Positions 1-7,507 of a stretch of 57,863 bases of DNA are shown here, piece after piece (the first letter of the stretch is position 1; the number at the start of each line of letters is the position of its first letter). The stretch is from Caldifarciminota bacterium. GTDB lineage: Bacteria > Hydrothermota > UBA3073. The position numbers and the translations under genes were made by a program. The stretch is taken from contig JAGMCL010000129.1 of NCBI GenBank assembly GCA_023129165.1, positions 1 to 57,863 on the forward strand. The letters run 5' to 3'. The notes beneath the pieces were generated by a model. The model was given only the letters and a program-made list of their open reading frames with translations. It was not told where the DNA came from and made no database searches.

Positions 1-53
1 GAGGAATACTCTATGGGGTCACAGCAGCATCAACATGGTTGATGCACTCCAAA
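1..53 (-). repeat. Branched palindromic repeat, partial copy at window edge
   Basis: Read on the minus strand it begins with the GGAGTGC arm, then a small hairpin (ATCAAC/GTTGAT), then the start of the TGTGACC arm with the GAGTATTCC core, and runs off the window. The same family is seen at 11424-11504, 19301-19346 and 52801-52931. Here it lies just downstream of the truncated reading frame of the neighbouring secreted-protein gene and would continue that frame. Confidence 0.8.
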
Positions 54-64
54 CTGATAACTGT

Positions 65-535
65 TTACGTGCTGAATGGATTCGGTTCGCAGCAGGTGAT
101 ATAGAAAAGTTCCCGTGGGTATCCATTTTCCTCAATACCAACTCCCTCAGGCTCTGTCCTTATGAGATAAATATCCCAATTACCCGAACCAAATGATTGT
201 GTTCCTCCAACGATAATATATCCACCATCAAAGGTTTCCTGAACTGACCAACCTTCATCGCCTTCCATGCCGCCGTATGTCTTTGTCCAGAGGGTATCAC
301 CATTTGAATCTGTTCTTATTAGATAAACATCACTAAGTCCTGCCCCGAAGGATTCTGTATACCCGGCAATAACAAACCCCTCATCACAATTCTGTAGAAC
401 AGAATAGCCTACTTCATTACCTCCTCCTCCATATGTCTTTGTCCAGAACGTATTTGGTCCCTGAGCAAATATAAAACCAACCCAGATAATAACAATCGTT
501 GCTGATATAAATACGAATTTAAAGCATTTTATCAT
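65..535 (-). pseudogene. Secreted repeat protein, truncated inside its C-terminal sorting domain
   Basis: The 156-residue product starts at ATG 535 and has a typical signal peptide (hydrophobic core near residues 7-22, ending FIFAQ). An upstream in-frame start at 643 would add 36 residues of untypical N-terminus. The mature part holds two copies of an about 50-residue WTKTYGG...DVYLIRT repeat, common in secreted FCB-type proteins. It ends PNPFST at a TAA (65-67), exactly where the peptidase at 17529-19574 has PNPFST followed by GAA. Past the stop the frame continues TVISL into the branched repeat at 1-53 and meets a second stop at 11-13. The sorting signal is therefore lost, and I call it a decayed gene. 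The function of the repeat domain is unknown. A strong promoter lies at 953-981, separated from the gene by repeats. Confidence 0.75.
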
Positions 536-661
536 TTTCTCTTTCACCTGTTCCCCCATTGGAACTGAAATCAATCTTACTTGACCCTCTTTATTAATAA
601 TATTAAACGATGTCCAAAGGTTACACAATATGTTTAATGCCATATATATTGTATATCAACA

Positions 662-945
662 AGTCTCATTTCAATCTGTCCACCCTGCCTGCCAGCAGGC
701 AGGCGACAGGTAGATAATAGGGTTTATTGCTCAGAATATATTACAAGGTATAATAGGAATTGTCATGCTCATATGCAATAATACAGATATATTCTGTCAT
801 TGCGAATTCCGATTGCCATCGGGATGAAGCAATCTCATATCAGGAATTTGTATAAAGTAATGGGATTGCTTCGTCCGTCAAGAAGTGCGACGGACTCGCA
901 ATGACAGGTATCCTCTTGTCTGTCATCACAAGAGTTTGGGACATT
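662..945. repeat. Mosaic repeats in the leader of the truncated secreted gene
   Basis: This 284-bp stretch holds a CCTGCC/GGCAGG palindrome at about 686-706, one GTCATTGCG...GCAATCTCAT unit at 795-838 and an inverted copy at 862-906 with a CGTCCGTC/GACGGAC arm. No coding sequence is seen. It sits between the minus-strand promoter and the gene at 65-535, so it would be transcribed as an untranslated leader. Confidence 0.8.
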
Positions 946-952
946 CTCTAAT

Positions 953-981
953 ATTATATTCCCAAACCACAGTTTTGTCAA
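953..981 (-). promoter_or_regulatory. Sigma70-type promoter for the truncated secreted gene
   Basis: On the minus strand TTGACA is at 981-976 and TATAAT at 958-953, with a 17-bp spacer. It is divergent from the promoter at 1080-1108. The predicted transcript starts near 946, about 300-400 nt before the start codon. Confidence 0.8.
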
Positions 982-1079
982 GTCATTTTATAGAGATTTC
1001 TGCAAAAGTCCAGAAATCTCTGATTACACCGATTGAGAAATCTCAAAGGTAATTTTTCAGAGCGCATTCCACAAAATAC
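982..1079. promoter_or_regulatory. Shared module between divergent promoters (copy 1)
   Basis: It contains an 11-bp inverted repeat, AGAGATTTCTG at 992-1002 and CAGAAATCTCT at 1011-1021, a second palindrome TTGAGA/TCTCAA just after it, and AAAGGTAATTTTTCAGAGC at 1045-1063. Closely similar sequence lies between the divergent promoters at 32844 and 32977, and part of it between those at 24076 and 24127. Its position suggests an operator or activator site, which is inference. Confidence 0.55.
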
Positions 1080-1108
1080 TTGACATTATACGTTTTATGT
1101 ATTATAAT
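1080..1108 (+). promoter_or_regulatory. Sigma70-type promoter for the secreted deiminase
   Basis: TTGACA lies at 1080-1085 and TATAAT at 1103-1108, 17 bp apart. Transcription should start near 1115, leaving an about 20-nt leader without an obvious Shine-Dalgarno before the ATG at 1135. Confidence 0.85.
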
Positions 1109-1134
1109 GAGTGTTCGTAAATTAATTCAAAATC

Positions 1135-2880
1135 ATGAAAAGCTTAATTATATTACTCATACTCACTACCTCTACATTTGCAAAAGAGGAGTTTCTTCCC
1201 CAGTGGATGACTGAGGAAGAGATACTCCAGAGTGAAAAAATTGGGGAAACACAGAGGATTACCCTTTCATCTCAGCAAAGAATAAGGATGCCTGCAGAAT
1301 TTGAAAAAAGAGCAGGAATCCTTATTACATGGTCCTCATACTGTCAATCAATACAAAGAGACATGGTAGAAGGCATCATACAAAAGTGTAAGGCATACAT
1401 AGTTGTTGAAAACTCCTGGGAGCAATCAGATGTAGAAAATTACCTTATCTCTGGTGGGGTGTCCTTAGACAGTGTTGTGTTTGCTATACTCCCGATAAAT
1501 TCTGTATGGATTAGAGATTACGGTCCATGGTTTATATATGAAGAGACCACAGGAAGAAGCATAGTAGACCCTGGTTATAACAGGCCAAGACCAGATGATG
1601 ATGCCCTTCCATCTAATTTAGGAGACTTGTGGGATATTCCTGTCTATGGTCTACCACTACTTCACCCCGGGGGAAACTTTATGGTGGATGGCAGGGGAAC
1701 TGGATTTTCTTCGCAACTTGTCTATCAGGAGAATAGTAATTTCACCGAGTTAGAAATTGATTCAATAATGTATGAATACCTGGGATTGGAGCAGTTTATT
1801 GTAGTTCCAAGAATCCATCAGGAGTATACAGGACATATCGATATATTTGCCAAGCTGCTAAACGATACCCTTATCCTCGTAGCAGACACTCCAGAGGGTG
1901 ATATTAATCACAACCTTCTAAATGAGATAGCTGATTCTCTTTCTGTAATCTCAAATATCCCTGGTCATCCATATGTGGTTCAGAGAATTCCAATGCCTCC
2001 TTTAAGTGGGGGCACTGGACCTACGTATCTGAATTCACTTCTTGTAAACAATACTGTACTTTTGCCTACATACAATTTAACTCTCGACACCACAGCTGAG
2101 AGAATTTACCACGAACTACTTCCGAATTATGATATTGTGACAATAGATTGCTCTAATATGGTTGGAAGCGGTGGTGCTATCCACTGTATATCCATGGGTG
2201 TAGCATACAATGATACAACTCCTCCTGAGATAACCCATACTCCTATCGAAGATATGTACCTCGAGGACTGGCCTTGTACTGTTTCCGCATCTATTATCGA
2301 TGATATGGAAGTAGATTCTACATTCCTTTACTACCAAAAGAATGGAATAAATATGGGTATGGTTCCATTGGTTCTCGACGAAGATGGATACTATAAAGGA
2401 ACTTTCCAGATGAGGGTGGGTCAGGGTGATACGATTTCATATAACATGCAGGCATTTGATAGGGCATTCAACGAATCCTGGCTGCCTGTTGATGGTTACT
2501 TCAGTTTCGTAATTATCCCGGAAACATATGTTGAACATGTAACGCCAGATACCTTCTACCTATCCCAGAATTACCCCAACCCATTCAGCAAAAAGACAGT
2601 TATCAGTTATCAGTTACCAGTTATTGGTAACCAACTGATTACTGATGACCGGTCACCGATTACCTTGTCTATCTACGACCTCACTGGTCGTCTCGTCCAC
2701 ACCATCCCTCTTAATCTGTGTAATCCTAACTTTACCAGTAGGCAGGGAGAAAAATCTGTGCAATCTGTGTCGTGGGATGGTAGAGATGCTAATGGCCATA
2801 TACTTCCAAGCGGTATTTATCTATATCGACTAACGGCTGGAGGATATGATTTCACAAGAAAGATGTATCTAGTCCATTAG
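1135..2880 (+). CDS. Secreted agmatine deiminase / peptidylarginine deiminase-like enzyme with sorting domain
   Basis: This 581-residue protein has a short signal peptide (1-16) and a deiminase domain of the agmatine deiminase/PPAD family at about 50-358. Visible family motifs are WIRDYGPWF (catalytic-type Asp 128), HPGGNF (178-182), GHID (His 234, Asp 236) and GGAIHC with the nucleophile-type Cys 351. These enzymes hydrolyse a guanidino group to a ureido group and ammonia. Whether the substrate is agmatine or peptidyl-arginine cannot be read; export favours peptides, as in the Porphyromonas enzyme. Residues 360-465 look like an immunoglobulin-type domain, and 475-581 form a YPNPF...GRLV...WDGRD...SGIY sorting domain. 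That domain carries extra repeat-derived residues at about 490-508 and 523-546. The gene has its own promoter and is followed by uvrC after 38 bp. Confidence 0.85.
   Translation: MKSLIILLILTTSTFAKEEFLPQWMTEEEILQSEKIGETQRITLSSQQRIRMPAEFEKRAGILITWSSYCQSIQRDMVEGIIQKCKAYIVVENSWEQSDVENYLISGGVSLDSVVFAILPINSVWIRDYGPWFIYEETTGRSIVDPGYNRPRPDDDALPSNLGDLWDIPVYGLPLLHPGGNFMVDGRGTGFSSQLVYQENSNFTELEIDSIMYEYLGLEQFIVVPRIHQEYTGHIDIFAKLLNDTLILVADTPEGDINHNLLNEIADSLSVISNIPGHPYVVQRIPMPPLSGGTGPTYLNSLLVNNTVLLPTYNLTLDTTAERIYHELLPNYDIVTIDCSNMVGSGGAIHCISMGVAYNDTTPPEITHTPIEDMYLEDWPCTVSASIIDDMEVDSTFLYYQKNGINMGMVPLVLDEDGYYKGTFQMRVGQGDTISYNMQAFDRAFNESWLPVDGYFSFVIIPETYVEHVTPDTFYLSQNYPNPFSKKTVISYQLPVIGNQLITDDRSPITLSIYDLTGRLVHTIPLNLCNPNFTSRQGEKSVQSVSWDGRDANGHILPSGIYLYRLTAGGYDFTRKMYLVH
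2598..2667 (+). repeat. CAGTTATCAGTTACC-type repeat inside the sorting-domain coding sequence
   Basis: A run of near-tandem units of the type TTATCAGTTACCAG and ACTGATTACTGATGACC encodes roughly residues 489-511 of the deiminase. The same unit family occurs between genes at 6125-6190 and 28985-29062, and again in frame in the sorting domain of the protein at 20067-22451. Confidence 0.7.
2706..2788 (+). repeat. 83-bp segment shared with the M1 peptidase gene
   Basis: This stretch encodes residues about 525-551 and is nearly identical in DNA, with three or so mismatches, to 19388-19470 in the unrelated peptidase gene. It contains AATCTGTGTAATC and AATCTGTGCAATCTGTG units and replaces the short linker usual at this point of the sorting domain. 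Confidence 0.8.
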
Positions 2881-2918
2881 GACTTATTAGAATTACTTAT
2901 TTATGTCTTTTCGATAAT

Positions 2919-4652
2919 ATGATAAATCTTAACAAAATTCCAGACCATCCTGGTGCGTATTTAATGAAAGATAAATCAGGAACTGTAATATATGTTGGTA
3001 AGGCACTTTCGCTTAGAAAGAGGGTTCGCTCATATTTTTCTGATATCAGTCGACACAGGACACATACCCTTGTATCTCATGTAGATACTATAGACTATAT
3101 TATTACAGATTCAGAGCAGGAGGCATTACTTCTTGAGGCTAATCTTATAAAATTACACCTACCGAGATACAATATAAACCTTAAGGATGATAAAAAATAT
3201 CCCTATATAAAAATTACACTAAAGGAAGACTTTCCTACAGTAATATCCACAAGAGATCTAAGTGATAGAAATGCAGTATACTTCGGACCCTATACGAATG
3301 CAAAAAATATGCGACGTGCTCTGAGAACTGCTACACGGATTTTCCCTGTAAGAATATGCAGGAGGATGCCAAAGAGGGTATGTGCTTTATTCTATATGGG
3401 AAGATGTAGTGCTCCATGTGAGGGTAAAATAGATAAGGATAATTATAGAAAACTAATACAGGAAATGATAGACTTCCTGTCAGGAAAAGGCAATAAGATA
3501 GAAAAAAGGCTCAAAAAGGAACTTGAAATATACAAAGACAATCTTGAATTCGAAAAGGCAATAATTATAAGAAATAGACTTAAGGCACTGGAGGATATAA
3601 AAAGAAAACAAAGGATTGTGTTAAAAACGGATAAGAACATTGATGTATTCGGTCTCTCAAGAAAAAAAAGGACAGCAATTGTAGCTGTTATAAAAATAAG
3701 GAATGGCAGGATGATAGGTATTGAGCACTATGCGCTTAATGCAGGTTCAGGAGATTCTGACGAATCCATAATCGATACCTTTTTTGTGCAATACTACAAG
3801 GATACATTCTATATTCCTGACGAGGTCATACTTCCACGCATTGGAGAGCAGATGCTTTTAGAGAACTGGATAAGAAATAGGGCAAAAAGGAAGATAAAGA
3901 TAAAAGTTCCCAAAAAGGGTATTAGATTCTCTCTAATTAAGCTTGCAGAAGAAAATGCCTTGATTCACATTGAGGAAGAATCGTCTGAAAGAATACCATA
4001 CTCCCTCATCGAACTTGCAAAATACCTTCACCTTGAAAAACCTCCAGGACTAATTGAGGCATATGATATATCAAATATCTCAGGTGAATATATGGTTGGT
4101 TCAAAGGTCGCCTTCATGGAAGGAAGAAAATACAAATCACTCTATAGGAGATTTAGAATAAGAGATGTATATGGAATTGATGATCCGAAGGCAATAGAAG
4201 AAATAGTAGAGAGAAGGTTTAAAAGGAAAAATAAGACTCCTGACCTGATTATAATAGATGGTGGTATTACTCAAGTGAGAAGTGCCCATAAGGCTATTGA
4301 GAGAACAACTAAAATCTCAATTCCATTATTTGGACTCGCAAAGAGATTCGAAGAGTTGTATACAATAGAAGGAAAGATAGTAAGTATCCCAAAATCATCT
4401 TCTGCATTAAGGCTCTTACAGAGAATCAGGAACGAAGCACATCGTTTTGCAATAGAGTATCATAGAAAACTCCGTGACAGAACTGGTTCTATACTTGATG
4501 AGATCGATGGTATTGGAGAAAAAAGGAGGATATTCCTGCTTAAACATTTCGGGTCGGTTGAAAGACTGAAAAAGGCTTCCCTTGAAGAGATAAAGTCTAT
4601 TTCAGGAATAGGTAAAAAATACGCGGAGAGAATTCATAAATTCCTCAGATAA
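2919..4652 (+). CDS. uvrC: UvrC, excinuclease ABC subunit C
   Basis: This 577-residue protein is the incision subunit of nucleotide excision repair, acting with UvrA (also in this window, 11563-14358) and UvrB (not seen). The N-terminal GIY-YIG domain has GAYLMKD and VIYVGKA with Tyr 25, and Glu 73 in EANLIK. Four cysteines at 147, 155, 163 and 167 match the Fe-S cluster ligands known in UvrC. A UVR helix pair spans about 200-232. The C-terminal RNase H-like nuclease shows YDISNISG (Asp 383), IIDGG (Asp 447) and EAHRFAI (His 508), followed by tandem helix-hairpin-helix motifs (525-577). The length is slightly below the usual 590-620. There is no clear Shine-Dalgarno, and it may be read with the upstream deiminase. 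Short AGACC-type repeats follow the stop. Confidence 0.97.
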   Translation: MINLNKIPDHPGAYLMKDKSGTVIYVGKALSLRKRVRSYFSDISRHRTHTLVSHVDTIDYIITDSEQEALLLEANLIKLHLPRYNINLKDDKKYPYIKITLKEDFPTVISTRDLSDRNAVYFGPYTNAKNMRRALRTATRIFPVRICRRMPKRVCALFYMGRCSAPCEGKIDKDNYRKLIQEMIDFLSGKGNKIEKRLKKELEIYKDNLEFEKAIIIRNRLKALEDIKRKQRIVLKTDKNIDVFGLSRKKRTAIVAVIKIRNGRMIGIEHYALNAGSGDSDESIIDTFFVQYYKDTFYIPDEVILPRIGEQMLLENWIRNRAKRKIKIKVPKKGIRFSLIKLAEENALIHIEEESSERIPYSLIELAKYLHLEKPPGLIEAYDISNISGEYMVGSKVAFMEGRKYKSLYRRFRIRDVYGIDDPKAIEEIVERRFKRKNKTPDLIIIDGGITQVRSAHKAIERTTKISIPLFGLAKRFEELYTIEGKIVSIPKSSSALRLLQRIRNEAHRFAIEYHRKLRDRTGSILDEIDGIGEKRRIFLLKHFGSVERLKKASLEEIKSISGIGKKYAERIHKFLR

Positions 4653-4840
4653 ATACAGACATAAGACCATAGACCGAAGACTACAGACCTAAAAACTATG
4701 TATATAAAACATTCAAATCATATTAACATTTATATAGACTAAATACATAAGAATCCAAGACTAACCAGTTATGAGTTATAAAATAGTTAAAATATTCCTT
4801 CAATCCTTTTCTAATTTGTAAACATCTGTGGTAAAAGGTT

Positions 4841-5317
4841 ATGAAAAGACATCTTATAGGTGTTTCGGGCGGCTCCGTGATAACAAACGATATTAAATTA
4901 CTTGCTACCGAAGTAGGGAGGGCAATTGCAAAACATGGTGCGATACTTGTTTGTGGAGGACTCACTGGTGTCATGGAATACGCTGCAAAAGGAGCAAGAG
5001 AAGAAAGAGGAATTACTATTGGCATATTGCCAGGTGACTTTCCATCCTCAGCGAATCCTTATATTGACATACCTATAGTAACAGGTATGGGAACCGCAAG
5101 AAATGTTATCTTAGTTAAAACATCTGACTGCATCATTGCAATAGATGGAAAGTACGGAACATTATCCGAGGTTGCAATTGCTCTATCCTTGGATATCCCG
5201 GTTATAGGTCTTTCTACATGGGATATTGATGAAAGGATTATCAAGGCAGAAACCCCGAAGGAGGCAGTAGAACTGGCATTACAGGCGATAAACGACAGGT
5301 GGAATGTTAAATGTTAA
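4841..5317 (+). CDS. TIGR00725/LOG-like Rossmann protein
   Basis: This 158-residue protein resembles the TIGR00725 family, a branch of the LOG/lysine-decarboxylase-like Rossmann group. Visible motifs are GVSGGS (7-12), CGGLTGVMEYAAKGA (about 33-47), GTARN (about 86-90) and GKYGTLSE (about 103-110), which corresponds to the GGxGTxxE nucleotide-binding motif of LOG proteins with the first Gly changed. LOG enzymes cleave nucleoside monophosphates; for TIGR00725 members the substrate is not established, so function stays open. AAAGG a few bases before ATG 4841 supports the start. The gene stands alone, followed at once by a long repeat tract. Confidence 0.8.
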   Translation: MKRHLIGVSGGSVITNDIKLLATEVGRAIAKHGAILVCGGLTGVMEYAAKGAREERGITIGILPGDFPSSANPYIDIPIVTGMGTARNVILVKTSDCIIAIDGKYGTLSEVAIALSLDIPVIGLSTWDIDERIIKAETPKEAVELALQAINDRWNVKC

Positions 5318-5450
5318 ATGTTGAATGTGAAATGTTTAATGTTAAATGTTATAGGTGGTAGGAGTCCCGCCTTTGGCGGGGCGATAGAAGAAATGTTGGA
5401 TGTTTAATGTTTAATGTGAAATGTGAAATGTTTAATGTTTAATGTTAAAT

Positions 5451-5600
5451 GGGATGAAAGTTGATTAGTTGAAAAGTTGATTGGTTGATTAGGTTAAATG
5501 ATATCGGAAAGTAATCGTATCTACCTGTCGGCAGACAGGAATCGTCAATCGAAAATAGACAATTAAAAGTAGGAGCCCCGCCTATGGCGGGGCGATAAGG
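5451..5600 (+). repeat. Composite 150-bp repeat, copy 1
   Basis: The order of parts is GATGAAAGTTGATTAG, GTTGATTGGTTGATTAGG, AATGATATCGGAAAG, an AATCG...GAAAATAG part and a GTAGGAG hairpin unit. The same order recurs at 5768-5900 and 29738-29870, and parts appear inverted at 56761-56795 and 57058-57135. Confidence 0.8.
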
Positions 5601-5767
5601 GAATAGTTGATTAGTTGATTATGAAAAGATGCTATAACACTATGACTATACGACCCTATGACATTGTGATTCAATTTATAAATTCAACAAACTCAATAAA
5701 CCGAGTAAACACAACAAACTAATTAAACCAGATAAACCAAATAAACTAAAGAAACCAAACAAACTTA

Positions 5768-5900
5768 TTAGTTGATTGGTTGATTAGGTTAAATGATATC
5801 GGAAAGTAATCGTATATACCTGTCGGCAGACAGGAATCGTCAATCGAAAATAGACAATTAAAAGTAGGAGTCCGTCGTTTGACGGACGATAATGGGTAGG
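5768..5900 (+). repeat. Composite repeat, copy 2
   Basis: It is nearly identical to 5463-5590 but ends in a different hairpin unit: the stem arms are TCCGTCG/GACGGAC-like here and CCCCGCC/GGCGGGG in copy 1, while the GTAGGAG flank is kept. Confidence 0.8.
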
Positions 5901-6203
5901 AGCCCTACCTTTGGCGGGACGATAAGTTAGTTAAAATGTGAACTTGTGAGCTATTTCATCAGGGTCAATCGTCTTTCAATTTTAGATTGTAGATTACAGA
6001 TGAAATTGTACGACCTATAGTAAGAAAGTGTATCATTGGGAAGGACATCAGCAGACCAGAGTATCAGGTTCTGATATACTGATAATCTGATATTCTGCCT
6101 ACTGATTTCCCGGTATCCTGATACGCTTTGGAATTCACCGATAACTGATTACCGATCACCAATTACTGCTTACTCTTTACTGCTTACTGCTTAGTGTCTA
6201 ACT

Positions 6204-7022
6204 ATGTGGATTGATTTGCATATACATACAACATTCTCAGATGGTAATCTGACACCAGATGAGGTTATTATGCGAGCTAAGGAGTCCGAACTCAGTGCTA
6301 TTGCATTTGCTGACCACGACTCTGTTGATGCACTAAATAATTACACTGACTCGATGGGGATAGAGATTATACCGGCAACCGAACTTTCTGCAAGAGAAAA
6401 AAACATGAGTATTCATGTTCTCGGATATTTTATTGACCATAAAAATGAAAAACTCATTCAATTTACAAAGAGACTTAAAAAAGCAAGAATTTCTCGCAGC
6501 AAGAAAATGGTGGAAAAATTAAACGAATTTGGCTTTGACATAACTATGGATGAAGTAAGGAAAAAGGTAAAGGGTGAAATAATTGGAAGACCCCACATTG
6601 CAAGAGTACTTCTTGATAAAGGTGTTATAAATGAAATGAGAGACGCATTCTTCCTCTATATCGGAAATAATAAACCATGTTACGTTCCAAAACCTGAAAT
6701 TAGTGTAAAAGAGATCGCTGGAATCATAAAAAATGCAGGAGGAATTCCTGTTCTGGCACACCCGATATATCTTGGAGATGATAACCTTATATCTAAATTT
6801 ATTGATGATGGTATAGAGGGACTTGAAGTATGGTATCCCTCACATGAAAAAAGAGATATAGAAAGGTATCTTAAAATTGCTGAAGAAGAAAACCTGATTG
6901 TAACAGGTGGTTCGGATTCACATGGTGACCTTGAACCCTATCAGAAGATAGGTAACTTCAGGGTTGATTACGAAGTTCTCACAAAAATGAGGTCGAGACT
7001 ATGCAGTCATTCGGACAGATAG
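6204..7022 (+). CDS. PHP-domain phosphoesterase (TrpH/YciV-like)
   Basis: This 272-residue protein has a full polymerase-and-histidinol-phosphatase metal site: His 6 and His 8 (DLHIHT), Asp 13, His 38 (ADHDS), Glu 60, His 71, His 131 (GRPH), His 186 (AHP), Asp 238 and His 240 (GSDSHG). The order and length fit the TrpH/RNase AM group, 3',5'-nucleoside bisphosphate phosphatases and 5'-3' exoribonucleases. I infer a similar phosphoesterase acting on RNA ends or pAp, without proof. No good ribosome-binding site precedes ATG 6204; the bases just upstream are repeats. The 3' end overlaps DUF2905 by 22 bp. Confidence 0.88.
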   Translation: MWIDLHIHTTFSDGNLTPDEVIMRAKESELSAIAFADHDSVDALNNYTDSMGIEIIPATELSAREKNMSIHVLGYFIDHKNEKLIQFTKRLKKARISRSKKMVEKLNEFGFDITMDEVRKKVKGEIIGRPHIARVLLDKGVINEMRDAFFLYIGNNKPCYVPKPEISVKEIAGIIKNAGGIPVLAHPIYLGDDNLISKFIDDGIEGLEVWYPSHEKRDIERYLKIAEEENLIVTGGSDSHGDLEPYQKIGNFRVDYEVLTKMRSRLCSHSDR

Positions 7023-7231
7023 GTAAGCTACTTACAATATCAGGAATAATTCTCCTTGGTGCAGGTCTTTTTTTCCTCCTCTTTGGAAAAATTCCATGGT
7101 TAGGTAATCTACCCGGGGATATCTATATTAGAAAAGAAAATTTTACTTTTTACTTCCCTTTAACCACCTGTATACTTATAAGTATAATTCTCGTTCTTTT
7201 ATTATTCATCTTCAGAATTTTTAAAAGATAG
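7001..7231 (+). CDS. DUF2905 small membrane protein
   Basis: This 76-residue protein has two transmembrane helices (about 9-28 and 52-72) around the loop GKIPWLGNLPGDIYIRKEN, the hallmark of DUF2905. The function of the family is unknown. The start lies inside the PHP gene (22-bp overlap), so translation is probably coupled to it. Confidence 0.88.
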   Translation: MQSFGQIGKLLTISGIILLGAGLFFLLFGKIPWLGNLPGDIYIRKENFTFYFPLTTCILISIILVLLLFIFRIFKR

Positions 7232-7397
7232 TATCCCAACAATATAATATAGACTACCTGTAGCTCTTCCTGATTCTATTGTAACTCTCATTTTCCTTCA
7301 ATGATAATTCCTATGAAATAACTTTATTATATATCACTCTTTGAAACCTCTCCATATATTAACTCTTATCTCTTATGAGAATGACTATGCTTTTTTC
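7232..7397. other. Unassigned intergenic DNA
   Basis: This AT-rich spacer lies before the tRNA-Cys promoter. I see no gene, repeat family or terminator hairpin in it. Confidence 0.6.
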
Positions 7398-7426
7398 TTG
7401 ACTTTTTTTTAAATTTATGTTATAAT
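7398..7426 (+). promoter_or_regulatory. Promoter of tRNA-Cys
   Basis: TTGACT lies at 7398-7403 and TATAAT at 7421-7426 with a 17-bp, T-rich spacer. The next feature downstream is the tRNA, about 75 nt after the expected start site. Confidence 0.85.
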
Positions 7427-7434
7427 CCGAGCGG

Positions 7435-7487
7435 TTTTCTCCTGACCTTGTATGATTAGTACAAGATACCAAACTTTAAGGAGAAAA
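7435..7487 (+). other. Hairpin in the leader of tRNA-Cys
   Basis: A 9-bp outer stem, TTTTCTCCT (7435-7443) with AGGAGAAAA (7479-7487), encloses a 6-bp inner stem, CTTGTA (7447-7452) with TACAAG (7460-7465). It lies between the promoter and the tRNA and may guide 5' processing. No known RNA family is recognised. Confidence 0.5.
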
Positions 7488-7507
7488 TCTACAATCCTGC
7501 ATTTTCA

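Larger units (their letters stand above)
5318..6200. repeat. 883-bp repeat-only intergenic tract
   Basis: There is no coding sequence here. In order it holds imperfect tandem units of GTTAAATGT/GTTTAATGT (about 5304-5450), hairpin units GTAGGAG...GCGAT (5358-5385, 5569-5596, about 5866-5890 and 5896-5925), two copies of a composite repeat (5451-5600, 5768-5900), a segment found inverted at 15841-15901 (5638-5700), AAACCAAATAAAC units (5700-5765), GATATTCTG-type units (6055-6125) and GATAACTGATTACC-type units (6135-6190). Confidence 0.85.
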
